Shown piece after piece: positions 27,896 to 36,178 of a stretch of 64,000 nt of DNA; the first letter of the stretch is position 1, and the number at the start of each line of letters is the position of its first letter. The notes under the pieces are model-generated. The model was not told the origin of the DNA. It worked only from the letters and a program-made list of their open reading frames with translations, and ran no database searches. Made by a program: the position numbers and the translations under genes. Source of the stretch: Pseudomonas hormoni (lineage in GTDB: Bacteria > Pseudomonadota > Gammaproteobacteria > Pseudomonadales > Pseudomonadaceae); assembly GCF_018502625.1 (NCBI RefSeq), contig NZ_CP075566.1:5001-69000 (forward strand), in the 5' to 3' direction.

Positions 27896-29335
27896 ATGAC
27901 CGACAAAAGCGGTTTTGAAACGATATCCAACCGTGAACACGGCCTCAGGCGCCAGCTTACCTCGGGTCAGATGAGCATGATCGCCATCGGCGGCGCGATC
28001 GGCACGGGGCTGTTCATGGGCAGCGCCTACGCCATCGGCTACGCCGGGCCGAGCGTGCTGCTCAGCTACGCCATCGGCGCGATCATCACCCTGCTGTTGA
28101 TGGGCTGCCTGGCGGAAATGACCGTGGCCCATTCGACCTCGGGTTCATTCGGCGCCTATGCCGAGTTTTACATCAGCCCGCTGGCCGGATTTCTGGTGCG
28201 CTACGCCTATTGGGCGGCCATCGTGCTGGCGGTCGGCACGGAAGTGACGGCGGTGGCGATGTACATGAAGTACTGGTTTGCCAACGTGCCCGAGTGGATA
28301 TGGATCGTCTCGTTTTCCAGCATTCTGATCGTGCTCAACGCCATCAGCGTGAAGACGTTCGGCACCTTTGAATACTGGTTCTCGACCATCAAGATCGGCG
28401 CGATTGTCGGCTTCATCATCCTCGCGGTGTATGTGGTGTTCGGCTCCGGAAACCCGGAATACGGCGTGCACAATTACACCTCCCACGGCGGCTTTTTTCC
28501 CAATGGCCTGCAAGGGATGTGGATCGCAGTGATCGTGTCGATCTTCAGCTACCTGAGCGTGGAAATGATCGCGGTGGCCGCGGGGGAAGCGCAGGACCCG
28601 GAGCGCGCGGTGAAGAAAGCCTTTCGCGCGACCATCGTGCGGCTGGTGGTGTTTTACCTGCTGACCCTGGCGCTGATGTTGGCCATCGTGCCGTGGGTGC
28701 AGGCCGGTCACGCGCAGAGCCCGTTTGTCACGGTCATGCAGACCATCGGTATTCCGGGCGCTACCGGGGTGATGAATTTCGTGATCCTGATTGCGGCATT
28801 GTCGGCGATGAACAGCCAGCTCTACATCACCACGCGCATGATGTTCAGCCTGTCCCGTGGCGGCTACGCGCCAAAGTCCATGGGCGTATTGAGCAAGACC
28901 GGGATTCCGTTGAACGCTTTGCTGCTGTCGAGTTCGGGCATTGCCCTGGCGACCCTGCTCAACGTGCTGTACCCGGAAAGCTCGTTCACCCTGATGATGG
29001 CGATCTCCATGTTTGGCGCCATTTTCACCTGGTTCATGATCTTCCTGACTCACTACTGTTTCCGTCGCTATCACGAGCGCAACGGTGAGCGAAAACTGTC
29101 GTTCCGCATGCGCCTGTTTCCCTACAGCACGTTGTTGGGACTGGTGCTGATGGGCGCGGTGATGATCACGACGTACTTCACCGAGGCGTTCAAGATGACG
29201 CTGGTGTTCGGCGTGCCTTTCCTGGTGATCCTCTCGGTTGTCTACGGCCTGTTTTTCAGGAATTCAAAACCGGCTTCACTCGGTGCGCAACGCGTCGAGC
29301 AAGGCTCTGGCATAACCGGGCAGGCCAGTGAATGA
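27896..29335 (+). CDS. APC-family amino acid permease linked to kynU
   Basis: A 479-residue APC permease with about 12 membrane segments, beginning IAIGGAIGTGLFMGSAYAIGYAG. The GGFFPNGLQGMW and AAGEAQDPERAVKKAF motifs place it in the GABA/amino-acid permease branch, distinct from the AroP-like protein of the ant operon. AGAGG lies 9 bases before the ATG. It follows the porin gene by 62 bases. In P. aeruginosa a permease gene also follows kynU, so a role in kynurenine or tryptophan uptake is plausible. Its last 60 bases overlap the convergent LysR gene. Confidence 0.85.
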   Translation: MTDKSGFETISNREHGLRRQLTSGQMSMIAIGGAIGTGLFMGSAYAIGYAGPSVLLSYAIGAIITLLLMGCLAEMTVAHSTSGSFGAYAEFYISPLAGFLVRYAYWAAIVLAVGTEVTAVAMYMKYWFANVPEWIWIVSFSSILIVLNAISVKTFGTFEYWFSTIKIGAIVGFIILAVYVVFGSGNPEYGVHNYTSHGGFFPNGLQGMWIAVIVSIFSYLSVEMIAVAAGEAQDPERAVKKAFRATIVRLVVFYLLTLALMLAIVPWVQAGHAQSPFVTVMQTIGIPGATGVMNFVILIAALSAMNSQLYITTRMMFSLSRGGYAPKSMGVLSKTGIPLNALLLSSSGIALATLLNVLYPESSFTLMMAISMFGAIFTWFMIFLTHYCFRRYHERNGERKLSFRMRLFPYSTLLGLVLMGAVMITTYFTEAFKMTLVFGVPFLVILSVVYGLFFRNSKPASLGAQRVEQGSGITGQASE

Positions 29336-30160
29336 GCGGGCGCACAACAACAGTTTGCGCTGTGCCCATTCTTCTTTCAGGGCGAAGCTCTTGAACGGTT
29401 GATCGACGGCCCGGCGCTGGATCGCCGCCAGCGGCACAATCGCCAGCCCGGCGCCGCGAGCGACCATGCGCATCACGCCGTCGAAGCCTTCCGCACGGAT
29501 GCGGATTTGCAGGCGCATCCCTGCGTGCAGCGCCTGTTCTTCGAGGTACACCGACAATGCACTGTTGGCGCTCAGGCCAACGTAATCGTGATGCAGGGTG
29601 TCGCTGAAGTTCGGGGTCGCGCCGTTCGCCAGAGGATGGTCGGGCGGCATGATCAGCACCAGCGGATCATCGCGAAAGGGCAGGGTTTCGAGGGCGTGGG
29701 TGTCCACGGCGTCGGAGACGATGCCAAGGTCTGCAGCGCCCTGGCGCAGGGCGTGAGTGATACGGGCGCTGGGCAACTCTTGCAGGTCAATGTCGAGGTT
29801 GGGATGACGGCACAGGAAGTCCGCCAGCACTTCCGGCAGGTGCTCGGTGATCGCTGTGGTGTTGCACAACAAACGCACCTGACCTTTGACGCCTTTGGCA
29901 TATTCGGCCAGGTCCTGCTGCATGCGTTCGGCCTGTTGCAGCAGGAGCCTGGCGTGTTGCGCCAGGGCTTTCCCGGCGGGCGTGGGGGTGACGCCGCGAC
30001 GACCGCGTTCGAGAAAATCGATTCCCAGCGATGATTCCATGGCGCGGATTCGCGCGCTCGCGGCCGCCAGGGATAAATGGCTGCGAGCGGCGCCGGCGGT
30101 GATGTTGCCGGTGTCGAGGATGTTCAGGTAGAGGCGCAGGTCGGTCAGGTCGAAGTGCAT
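29276..30160 (-). CDS. LysR-family transcriptional regulator
   Basis: A 294-residue LysR-type regulator. The N-terminal helix-turn-helix is in DLRLYLNILDTGNITAGAAR and AAASARIRAMESSLG. The effector domain is complete through PGYARALLDAL. The gene is divergent from the TauE/SafE gene, with a REP doublet between them, so it most likely controls that exporter. Its 3' end is antisense to the last 20 codons of the permease gene. Confidence 0.88.
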   Translation of the reverse strand: MHFDLTDLRLYLNILDTGNITAGAARSHLSLAAASARIRAMESSLGIDFLERGRRGVTPTPAGKALAQHARLLLQQAERMQQDLAEYAKGVKGQVRLLCNTTAITEHLPEVLADFLCRHPNLDIDLQELPSARITHALRQGAADLGIVSDAVDTHALETLPFRDDPLVLIMPPDHPLANGATPNFSDTLHHDYVGLSANSALSVYLEEQALHAGMRLQIRIRAEGFDGVMRMVARGAGLAIVPLAAIQRRAVDQPFKSFALKEEWAQRKLLLCARSFTGLPGYARALLDALRTE

Positions 30161-30195
30161 CGGTACAGCCTCGGGAGGTGTGTTGTCTGGACGGA

Positions 30196-30283
30196 CGCCT
30201 TCGCGGGCAAGCCTTGCTCCTACAGGTCATGCGGTGTCTGCGCTATCGCGTTCCTGTAGGAGCGAGGCTTGCCCGCGAAGGCG
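30196..30283. repeat. REP doublet, GCGGGCAAGCC family (copy 1)
   Basis: Two inverted units: CGCCTTCGCGGGCAAGCC...GCTCCTACAG on the left, and the complement ending GCCCGCGAAGGCG on the right. About 30 bases separate the arms. It is imperfect (TTG on the left opposite CGA on the right, a G-T mismatch), unlike copies 2 and 3. Confidence 0.88.
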
Positions 30284-30382
30284 TCAGTTGCATCGATACA
30301 TTCTTAAGCCTCTGCCAAAACAAGAGGCAACCTCAGTATATGGCAGATTTTCACACGGCCATTCCGGGCTCAGGATAGGCCC

Positions 30383-31147
30383 ATGAATACACTCGCCGCG
30401 TTCTATCAAAACCTTGGTCTGGCCCTTTCACTGCTGGTCATCGCCACGTTCCTGCTGGCCGGGATGATCAAGGGCGTCATCGGCCTCGGCCTGCCCACCA
30501 TCGCCATGGGCCTGCTCGGTCTGGCTATGGCGCCGTCGCAGGCTGCGGCCCTGTTGATCATTCCCGCGACTCTGACCAACGTCTGGCAACTGGCATTCGG
30601 CGGGCATTTGCACGGGCTGGTCAAACGGCTGTGGCCGATGCTGCTGGCAATCTTCATCGGCACCGGCGCCGGCACGTTGTGGATCGGCATGGCCGGCGGT
30701 CATTGGGTGGTGCGAGGGTTGGGCGCGGCGTTGCTGCTCTACGCGCTGAGCGGGTTGTTCCTGCCGACCTTGCGCGTCGGCAACCAGACCGAACGCTGGC
30801 TCGGGCCGCTGTGTGGCGTGCTGACTGGCGTTATCACCTCGGCCACCGGCGTCTTCGTGATTCCGGCGGTGCCGTACCTGCAAGCACTGGGTTTGAGCAA
30901 GGATGAACTGGTGCAGGCGCTGGGCCTGTCGTTCACCGTGTCGACCCTGGCACTCGCCGCCGGCCTGTTGTGGCGCGGTGCGCTGGGCGGTGGCGAGTTG
31001 AGCGCGTCATTGCTGGCGCTGATCCCGGCAGTGCTGGGCATGCTGCTCGGGCAGTGGCTGCGCCAGCGGATCAGCGCGGTGCTGTTCAAACGCGTGTTCT
31101 TCATCGGCCTCGGTGTGCTCGGCGGCCACTTGCTGATCAGCGGGTAG
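30383..31147 (+). CDS. TauE/SafE-family membrane exporter
   Basis: A 254-residue inner-membrane protein with about 8 hydrophobic segments. The first repeat has AGMIKGVIGLGLPTIAMGLL and the second GVLTGVITSATGVFVIPAVPYLQALG, the paired motifs of the TauE/SafE (DUF81) family, which includes proposed sulfite/organosulfonate exporters. The substrate cannot be told from sequence. It is divergent from a LysR gene. Its stop overlaps the convergent monooxygenase-like gene by 11 bases. Confidence 0.85.
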   Translation: MNTLAAFYQNLGLALSLLVIATFLLAGMIKGVIGLGLPTIAMGLLGLAMAPSQAAALLIIPATLTNVWQLAFGGHLHGLVKRLWPMLLAIFIGTGAGTLWIGMAGGHWVVRGLGAALLLYALSGLFLPTLRVGNQTERWLGPLCGVLTGVITSATGVFVIPAVPYLQALGLSKDELVQALGLSFTVSTLALAAGLLWRGALGGGELSASLLALIPAVLGMLLGQWLRQRISAVLFKRVFFIGLGVLGGHLLISG

Positions 31148-31451
31148 CGGACGACGGGCTGAGCATGTCGATGGCGCGGATCTCGAAATCCTGCTCCAGA
31201 TATTCTTCGCGCTGCTCAAGGAACTGCTTCATGTGCGGCAGGTTCGAGTGCACGTCGAGGTGGGCCTGGGATTGCCAGATCTCGAAGAAGATAAACAGTG
31301 TCGGGTCCTGTTTGTCGCGCAGCATGTGGTACTCGATACAGCCGGGCTCGGCGCGGCTCGCTTCCACATAGCCACGGAAGAACGCTTCGAAGGCGTCGGA
31401 TTTTTCCGGGCGGGTCTTGGCGTGCAGGATGAAGCCTTGCATTTCACTCAT
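31137..31451 (-). CDS. Antibiotic biosynthesis monooxygenase (ABM)-fold protein
   Basis: A 104-residue ferredoxin-like alpha/beta-barrel protein of the ABM family. The segments PGCIEYHMLRDKQDPTLFIF and EIWQSQAHLDVHSNLPHMKQF are typical. Members act as small quinol or haem monooxygenases, or have unknown oxidative roles. It is next to, and divergent from, an MdaB-type quinone reductase. In E. coli, the ABM-fold YgiN and MdaB are neighbours that form a proposed quinone cycle, so the same pairing is probable here. Confidence 0.85.
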   Translation of the reverse strand: MSEMQGFILHAKTRPEKSDAFEAFFRGYVEASRAEPGCIEYHMLRDKQDPTLFIFFEIWQSQAHLDVHSNLPHMKQFLEQREEYLEQDFEIRAIDMLSPSSATR

Positions 31452-31614
31452 CAGAAAATCTTCTCAAGTTCAGAATCGGCGCAAGTGTATGGCAACAATC
31501 GCCTGTTGATTCGTGCGTATGAGTCAAATGAATTTTGTGAATTCAGGGCTTATTCCACGCGAGGCGGGCCATTAACCTGCCGCCATCCAATTTCTGACCC
31601 TTCCGAGATTTCTC

Positions 31615-32205
31615 ATGAAAAAAGTCCTGTTGCTCAATGGCGGCAAAAAGTTTGCTCACTCCGACGGCCGCTACAACGCAACCCTGCATGAAGCCGCGTT
31701 GAGCGTGCTGGATCGCGGCGGCGTTGACGTGAAAACCACCTTCATCGACGAGGGTTACGACGTCGCCGAAGAAGTCGCCAAATTCCTCTGGGCCGACGTG
31801 ATCATTTATCAGATGCCCGGCTGGTGGATGGGCGCACCGTGGACGGTGAAGAAGTACATCGACGAAGTCTTCACCGAAGGCCACGGCAGCCTCTACGCTA
31901 GCGACGGTCGCACCCGTTCCGATGCCTCGCAAAAGTACGGCAGCGGTGGTCTGGTGCAGGGCAAGCAATACATGTTGTCGCTGACCTGGAACGCGCCGCA
32001 GCAAGCCTTCGACGACCCGACCGACTTCTTCGAAGGCAAGGGCGTGGACGCGGTGTACTTCCCGTTCCACAAGGCCAACGAGTTCATCGGCATGACCGGT
32101 TTGCCGACGTTCCTGGCCGTTGACGTGATGAAGCGCCCGAACATCGAAGCCGATGTGGCGCGTTATGAACAGCATTTGAAAGAGGTGTTTGGCCTCAAGG
32201 CTTGA
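31615..32205 (+). CDS. mdaB: NADPH quinone reductase, MdaB family
   Basis: A 196-residue flavodoxin-fold oxidoreductase. It begins KKVLLLNGGKKFAHSDGRYN, the FAD-binding loop. The segments IYQMPGWWMGAPWTVKKYID and LSLTWNAPQQAFDDP are close to E. coli MdaB (modulator of drug activity B), which reduces quinones with NADPH in a two-electron step. It lies beside the ABM-like gene, divergently. A REP doublet follows the stop. Confidence 0.9.
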   Translation: MKKVLLLNGGKKFAHSDGRYNATLHEAALSVLDRGGVDVKTTFIDEGYDVAEEVAKFLWADVIIYQMPGWWMGAPWTVKKYIDEVFTEGHGSLYASDGRTRSDASQKYGSGGLVQGKQYMLSLTWNAPQQAFDDPTDFFEGKGVDAVYFPFHKANEFIGMTGLPTFLAVDVMKRPNIEADVARYEQHLKEVFGLKA

Positions 32206-32243
32206 GGCTCGGCTACTATCGATGTCTTGAGCGGACGCTGATT

Positions 32244-32376
32244 TGTGGCGAGGGAGCTTGCTCCCGCTGGTGCGCGAAGCGGACCCCAAACCAGCGAATG
32301 CGGTGGATCAGGTGGACCATGCAGGCTGATTTTACGACGGCTTCGCCGCCGAGCGGGAGCAAGCTCCCTCGCCACA
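32244..32376. repeat. REP doublet, GAGGGAGCTTGCTCCCGC family (copy 2)
   Basis: Inverted units read TGTGGCGAGGGAGCTTGCTC at the left and, through AAGCTCCCTCGCCACA, the complement at the right. About 80 bases with a CTTCGCCGCCGAG arm lie between. It matches the copy at 16153-16286 in both arms and layout. It fills most of the gap between mdaB and the next LysR gene. Confidence 0.88.
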
Positions 32377-32429
32377 TCAGGTTTCCTTTGCACAGTGAAA
32401 TGGCGCAGGACTATCGATAAGGGACACAC

Positions 32430-33341
32430 GTGAAAGCCAGATCCGATGAGTTGCAGATTTTCGTCTGCGTGATTGAGTGCGGGTCCATTTCAGCGGCGGC
32501 CGAGCAGGTCGGACAAACGCCTTCGGCGGTCAGTCGCACACTGTCGCGGCTGGAGGCCAAGCTCGACACCACACTGATCAACCGCACCACGCGACGCATG
32601 GACCTGACCGAGGAAGGCAAGTATTTCTTCGAGCACGCCAAGCTGATTCTCGATCAGATGGACGAACTCGAAGAGCGCCTCAATTCACGCCAGCAAACCC
32701 CGTCCGGGCGCTTGCGGATCAACGCCGCCTCGCCATTCATGCTGCACGCCATCGTGCCGTACATCGACGAATTTCGCCGGCTCTATCCGGACATTCAGCT
32801 GGAACTCAACAGCAACGACCTGATCATCGACCTGCTCGAACAGAGTACCGACATCGCCATCCGCATCGGCACCCTGGCCGACTCGACCCTGCATGCCCGT
32901 TCGCTGGGTTGCAGTCCGCTGCACATCGTCGCCAGCCCGGCCTACCTTGAGCAACACGGCACACCGATGGTGGTCGAGGAGCTGACCGGGCATGCGCTGC
33001 TGGGCTTTACGAATAACGAAGGCCTCAACCAATGGCCGTTGCGCTATGTGCACGGTGATCGCTGGCCGATTCAGGCGTCGATCAGCGCGTCCAGCGGCGA
33101 GACGATCAGGCACCTGGCGCTGGAAGGCCAGGGCATTGCCAGCCTGTCGCATTTCATGACCATCGACGACATCCGCGCCGGGCGCCTGAAGGTGCTGCTG
33201 GCGGATTTCAACAGCGGCTATCGCCAGCCGATCAACGCGGTGTACTACCGCAACTCGCAACTGGCCCTGCGGATTCAGTGCTTCCTGGACTTCATCCAGG
33301 GCAAGTTGGCGGTGTACGCGAACTCGGATTTCAAGGGCTGA
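32430..33341 (+). CDS. LysR-family transcriptional regulator
   Basis: A 303-residue LysR-type regulator starting at GTG 32430 with AAGGGA 6 bases upstream. The helix-turn-helix lies in ELQIFVCVIECGSISAAAEQ and TPSAVSRTLSRLEAKLDTTL. The effector domain has the CrgA/DmlR-like SGRLRINAASPFMLHAIVPY entry. It reads toward an SDR-epimerase gene 104 bases downstream, which may be its target, and lies downstream of mdaB after a REP doublet. Confidence 0.88.
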   Translation: MKARSDELQIFVCVIECGSISAAAEQVGQTPSAVSRTLSRLEAKLDTTLINRTTRRMDLTEEGKYFFEHAKLILDQMDELEERLNSRQQTPSGRLRINAASPFMLHAIVPYIDEFRRLYPDIQLELNSNDLIIDLLEQSTDIAIRIGTLADSTLHARSLGCSPLHIVASPAYLEQHGTPMVVEELTGHALLGFTNNEGLNQWPLRYVHGDRWPIQASISASSGETIRHLALEGQGIASLSHFMTIDDIRAGRLKVLLADFNSGYRQPINAVYYRNSQLALRIQCFLDFIQGKLAVYANSDFKG

Positions 33342-33444
33342 TTCGTGATCCCTGCGCAAGAGTGAATTGGGCCAACGGGGATTTTTCGTCAGTGATGACT
33401 GCTTGATACTCGTTGCATCACTTATTCACGCAGGGAGTTTCTCC

Positions 33445-34338
33445 ATGAACGTATTCGTTACCGGCGCTGCCGGTTTTATCGGCGGCTCCATCGCCACAGG
33501 CCTGGTCCGCGCAGGCCACACGGTCACCGGCCTGGTGCGCAGCACCGAACAGGCCAATGAGTTGGGCGTTTTGGGCATCACCCCGGTCGTCGGCACTCTT
33601 GACGACAGCGCACTACTGGCCGACCAGGCCCGCGCTGCCGACGCCGTGATCAACGCCGCCAGCAGCGACCATCGCGGTGCGGTGGAAGCCTTGCTCAATG
33701 CCTTGCGCGGCTCCAATAAAGTGTTCCTGCACACCAGCGGTTCGAGCATCGTCGGCGATGCGTCGGGCGGTAAATCCAGCGACGTCATCTATTACGAAGA
33801 CAGCCTGCCGGAACCGACGGTCGACAAGGCTGCACGCGTGGCCATCGACAACCTGATTCTCGCTGCGGCGAAAGACGGGGTGAACTCGGCCGTGATTTGC
33901 AACACCCTGATCTACGGCCACAGCCTGGGCGTCAAGCGTGACAGCGTGCAATTGCCGCGCTTGTTGAAACAGGCGCGCAAAAGTGGCGTGGTGCGTCATG
34001 TTGGCACCGGCCAGAACATCTGGTCCAACGTGCATATCGAAGACGTGGTGTCGCTGTACTTGCTGGCGCTGACCAAAAACGTACCGGGTACGTTCTACTT
34101 CGTTGAAAGCGGTGAAGCGTCGTTCATCGACATGACCACGGCGATTGCTGAGGCGTTGAATCTGGGTGAGCCGCAAGACTGGCCGCTGAAAGATGCCGAG
34201 GCCGAGTGGGGTTATGAGATGGCCAACTATGGCTTGGGTTCCAACAGCCGGGTGCGCGGCGAGCATGCGCGGGAACTGCTGGGCTGGGTGCCGAAGCGGA
34301 CGTCGGTGGTTGAGTGGATTCGGGACGAGATGGTTTGA
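33445..34338 (+). CDS. NAD-dependent epimerase/dehydratase (atypical SDR)
   Basis: A 297-residue extended/atypical short-chain dehydrogenase. The Rossmann motif GAAGFIGGSIATGLVRAG is at the N terminus. HTSGSSIVGD and ICNTLIYGHSLGVKRDS are typical of the group that resembles NAD(P)-binding epimerases without a clear sugar substrate. The usual YxxxK is not obvious, so its reaction is unknown. AGGGAG precedes ATG 33445. A longer frame from 33367 adds non-family sequence. Confidence 0.8.
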   Translation: MNVFVTGAAGFIGGSIATGLVRAGHTVTGLVRSTEQANELGVLGITPVVGTLDDSALLADQARAADAVINAASSDHRGAVEALLNALRGSNKVFLHTSGSSIVGDASGGKSSDVIYYEDSLPEPTVDKAARVAIDNLILAAAKDGVNSAVICNTLIYGHSLGVKRDSVQLPRLLKQARKSGVVRHVGTGQNIWSNVHIEDVVSLYLLALTKNVPGTFYFVESGEASFIDMTTAIAEALNLGEPQDWPLKDAEAEWGYEMANYGLGSNSRVRGEHARELLGWVPKRTSVVEWIRDEMV

Positions 34339-34364
34339 GTTCGCTCTAGGCCGCGTCATCGTTC

Positions 34365-34455
34365 TTCGCGGGCAAGCCATGCTCCTACAGGTTTTGCGTC
34401 GTTCACCAAATTTGTGAACGACGCAAAACCTGTAGGAGCATGGCTTGCCCGCGAA
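34365..34455. repeat. REP doublet, GCGGGCAAGCC family (copy 2), near-perfect palindrome
   Basis: Two 42-base arms, from TTCGCGGGCAAGCCATGC to GTCGTTCAC and back, are exact reverse complements around a short C-AAATTT centre. The whole 91-base element is a palindrome with one unpaired C. It lies just after the epimerase stop and 88 bases before the SulP start, and may also limit transcription between them. Confidence 0.92.
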
Positions 34456-34542
34456 TGCGATTCTGAAGTCCCAACAACTGGCCGGGCCGTGCTCATTTCC
34501 GTAACATCCGCTCCCCTCTCTCCCTGCTGTGTCCAGTCCCCC

Positions 34543-35988
34543 ATGAAACCAAAACGTCTGCGCGCCGATGTCCTGGCCGGACTCACCACCTCATTCGCCC
34601 TGCTTCCCGAATGCATCGCCTTCGCGCTGGTGGCCCACCTCAATCCGTTGATGGGGCTTTATGGCGCGTTCATCATTTGCACCCTGACCGCGTTCTTCGG
34701 CGGGCGGCCGGGGATGGTCTCCGGTGCGGCCGGTTCGATGGCGGTGGTGATCGTCGCGTTGGTGGTGCAGCACGGTGTGCAGTACTTACTCGCGACGGTG
34801 TTGCTGGGTGGCCTGATCATGCTGGCGTTCGGGTTGCTGAAACTGGGCAAACTGGTACGCATGGTGCCGCACCCGGTGATGCTCGGCTTCGTCAACGGCC
34901 TGGCGATTATCATCGCGCTGGCGCAACTCGAACACTTCAAAAGCGGTGACACCTGGCTCAGCGGCACGCCGTTGTATGTGATGACGGGGCTGGTGGCGCT
35001 GACGATGGCAATTGTCTATCTGCTGCCGCGCCTGACGCGTGCCGTGCCACCGGCATTAGTGGCGATTCTGGGGGTGGGGCTGGCGGTTTATCTGCTCGGC
35101 TTGCCGACCCGCACGCTGGGAGACATGGCGCACATCGCTGGCGGCTTGCCGACGTTTGCGTGGCCGGACATTCCCTGGACGCTGGACACACTGCGCATCA
35201 TCGCGCCTTACGCGATCCTGATGGCACTGGTCGGCCTGCTGGAAACCCTGCTGACCCTGAACCTGACTGACGAAATCACCGAAAGCCGCGGGTTTCCGGA
35301 CCGCGAATGCGTGGCGCTGGGCGCGGCCAATATGGTTTCCGGTGTGTTTGGCGGCATGGGTGGTTGCGCGATGATTGGCCAGACCGTGATCAACCTCAGC
35401 TCCGGAGGGCGTGGCCGGTTGTCCGGCGTGGTGGCCGGTGTGCTGATTCTGCTGTTCATCCTGTTTTTATCACCCTTGATCGAGCGCATTCCGTTGGCTG
35501 CGCTGGTCGGGGTGATGTTCGTGGTGTCGCAGCAAACCTTCGCCTGGGCTTCGCTGCGGGTGGTGAACAAGGTGCCGCTGAATGACGTGCTGGTGATCGT
35601 CGCGGTGACGGTCATTACCGTGTTCACCGATCTGGCCACCGCCGTGTTGTGCGGGATCATCATTGCCGCGCTCAACTTCGCCTGGCAGCAGGCTCGCGAG
35701 CTGTATGCCGACAGTCACCTCGAGGCCGACGGCAGCAAGCTTTACCTGCTGCATGGCACGCTGTTCTTCGCCTCGACGACACCGTTTCTCAACCAGTTCG
35801 ACCCGGCCAATGACCCGGCCGTGGTGACGATTGATTGTCGTCACTTGAGTTTTGTCGACTACTCGGCCATCGCCGCGCTCAAGACTTTGCGCGAGCGCTA
35901 CGCCAAGGCCGGCAAGCACCTGCGTGTGCTGCATCTGTCTGAGCGCTGCAAGAAACTGCTCAAGCGTGCACGGGTGAGCCACGACTGA
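34543..35988 (+). CDS. SulP-family anion transporter with STAS domain
   Basis: A 481-residue inner-membrane transporter. The membrane part (residues about 10-380) opens RADVLAGLTTSFALLPECIAFAL, the SulP signature with the expected Pro-Glu. The later MALVGLLETLLTLNLTDEITE follows. A C-terminal STAS domain covers about residues 395-481 (YLLHGTLFFASTTPFLNQFD and IDCRHLSFVDYSAIAALKTL). Family members carry sulfate, bicarbonate or dicarboxylates, and the substrate here is not decided. ATG 34543 starts the domain. The ribosome binding site is weak and the reading frame is open upstream to 34414. Confidence 0.87.
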   Translation: MKPKRLRADVLAGLTTSFALLPECIAFALVAHLNPLMGLYGAFIICTLTAFFGGRPGMVSGAAGSMAVVIVALVVQHGVQYLLATVLLGGLIMLAFGLLKLGKLVRMVPHPVMLGFVNGLAIIIALAQLEHFKSGDTWLSGTPLYVMTGLVALTMAIVYLLPRLTRAVPPALVAILGVGLAVYLLGLPTRTLGDMAHIAGGLPTFAWPDIPWTLDTLRIIAPYAILMALVGLLETLLTLNLTDEITESRGFPDRECVALGAANMVSGVFGGMGGCAMIGQTVINLSSGGRGRLSGVVAGVLILLFILFLSPLIERIPLAALVGVMFVVSQQTFAWASLRVVNKVPLNDVLVIVAVTVITVFTDLATAVLCGIIIAALNFAWQQARELYADSHLEADGSKLYLLHGTLFFASTTPFLNQFDPANDPAVVTIDCRHLSFVDYSAIAALKTLRERYAKAGKHLRVLHLSERCKKLLKRARVSHD

Positions 35989-36002
35989 GGTCTCGCTCCC
36001 AC

Positions 36003-36036
36003 AGGGAAGCGGATGAAAATCCGCCTTCCTGATTTT
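36003..36036 (+). terminator. Possible terminator after the SulP gene
   Basis: AGGGAAGCGGAT and ATCCGCCTTCCT form a stem with one bulge and a GAAA loop, followed by GATTTT. The T-run is short, so termination is only probable. Confidence 0.45.
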
Positions 36037-36086
36037 CATATTGACCGACCTCGCATACCTCTCAGCGACAACCCTTACCCCTGTAC

Positions 36087-36141
36087 GAAAATTACTTTCA
36101 CCTCGTTTGAATATCGCGCCTCGAAATGTTTTAAGAGTTTC
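36087..36141. promoter_or_regulatory. Candidate RpiR operators upstream of the GntP-family gene
   Basis: Two imperfect palindromes with GAAA...TTTC ends occur: GAAAATTACTTTC at 36087-36099 and GAAATGTTTTAAGAGTTTC at 36123-36141. They lie 40-90 bases before the start of the GntP-family gene. The RpiR regulator encoded two genes on is the obvious candidate to bind them, but no site is known. Confidence 0.3.
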
Positions 36142-36178
36142 ACAAAACTTTCGACGTGACCCTTTCGAGGAGTACCGC

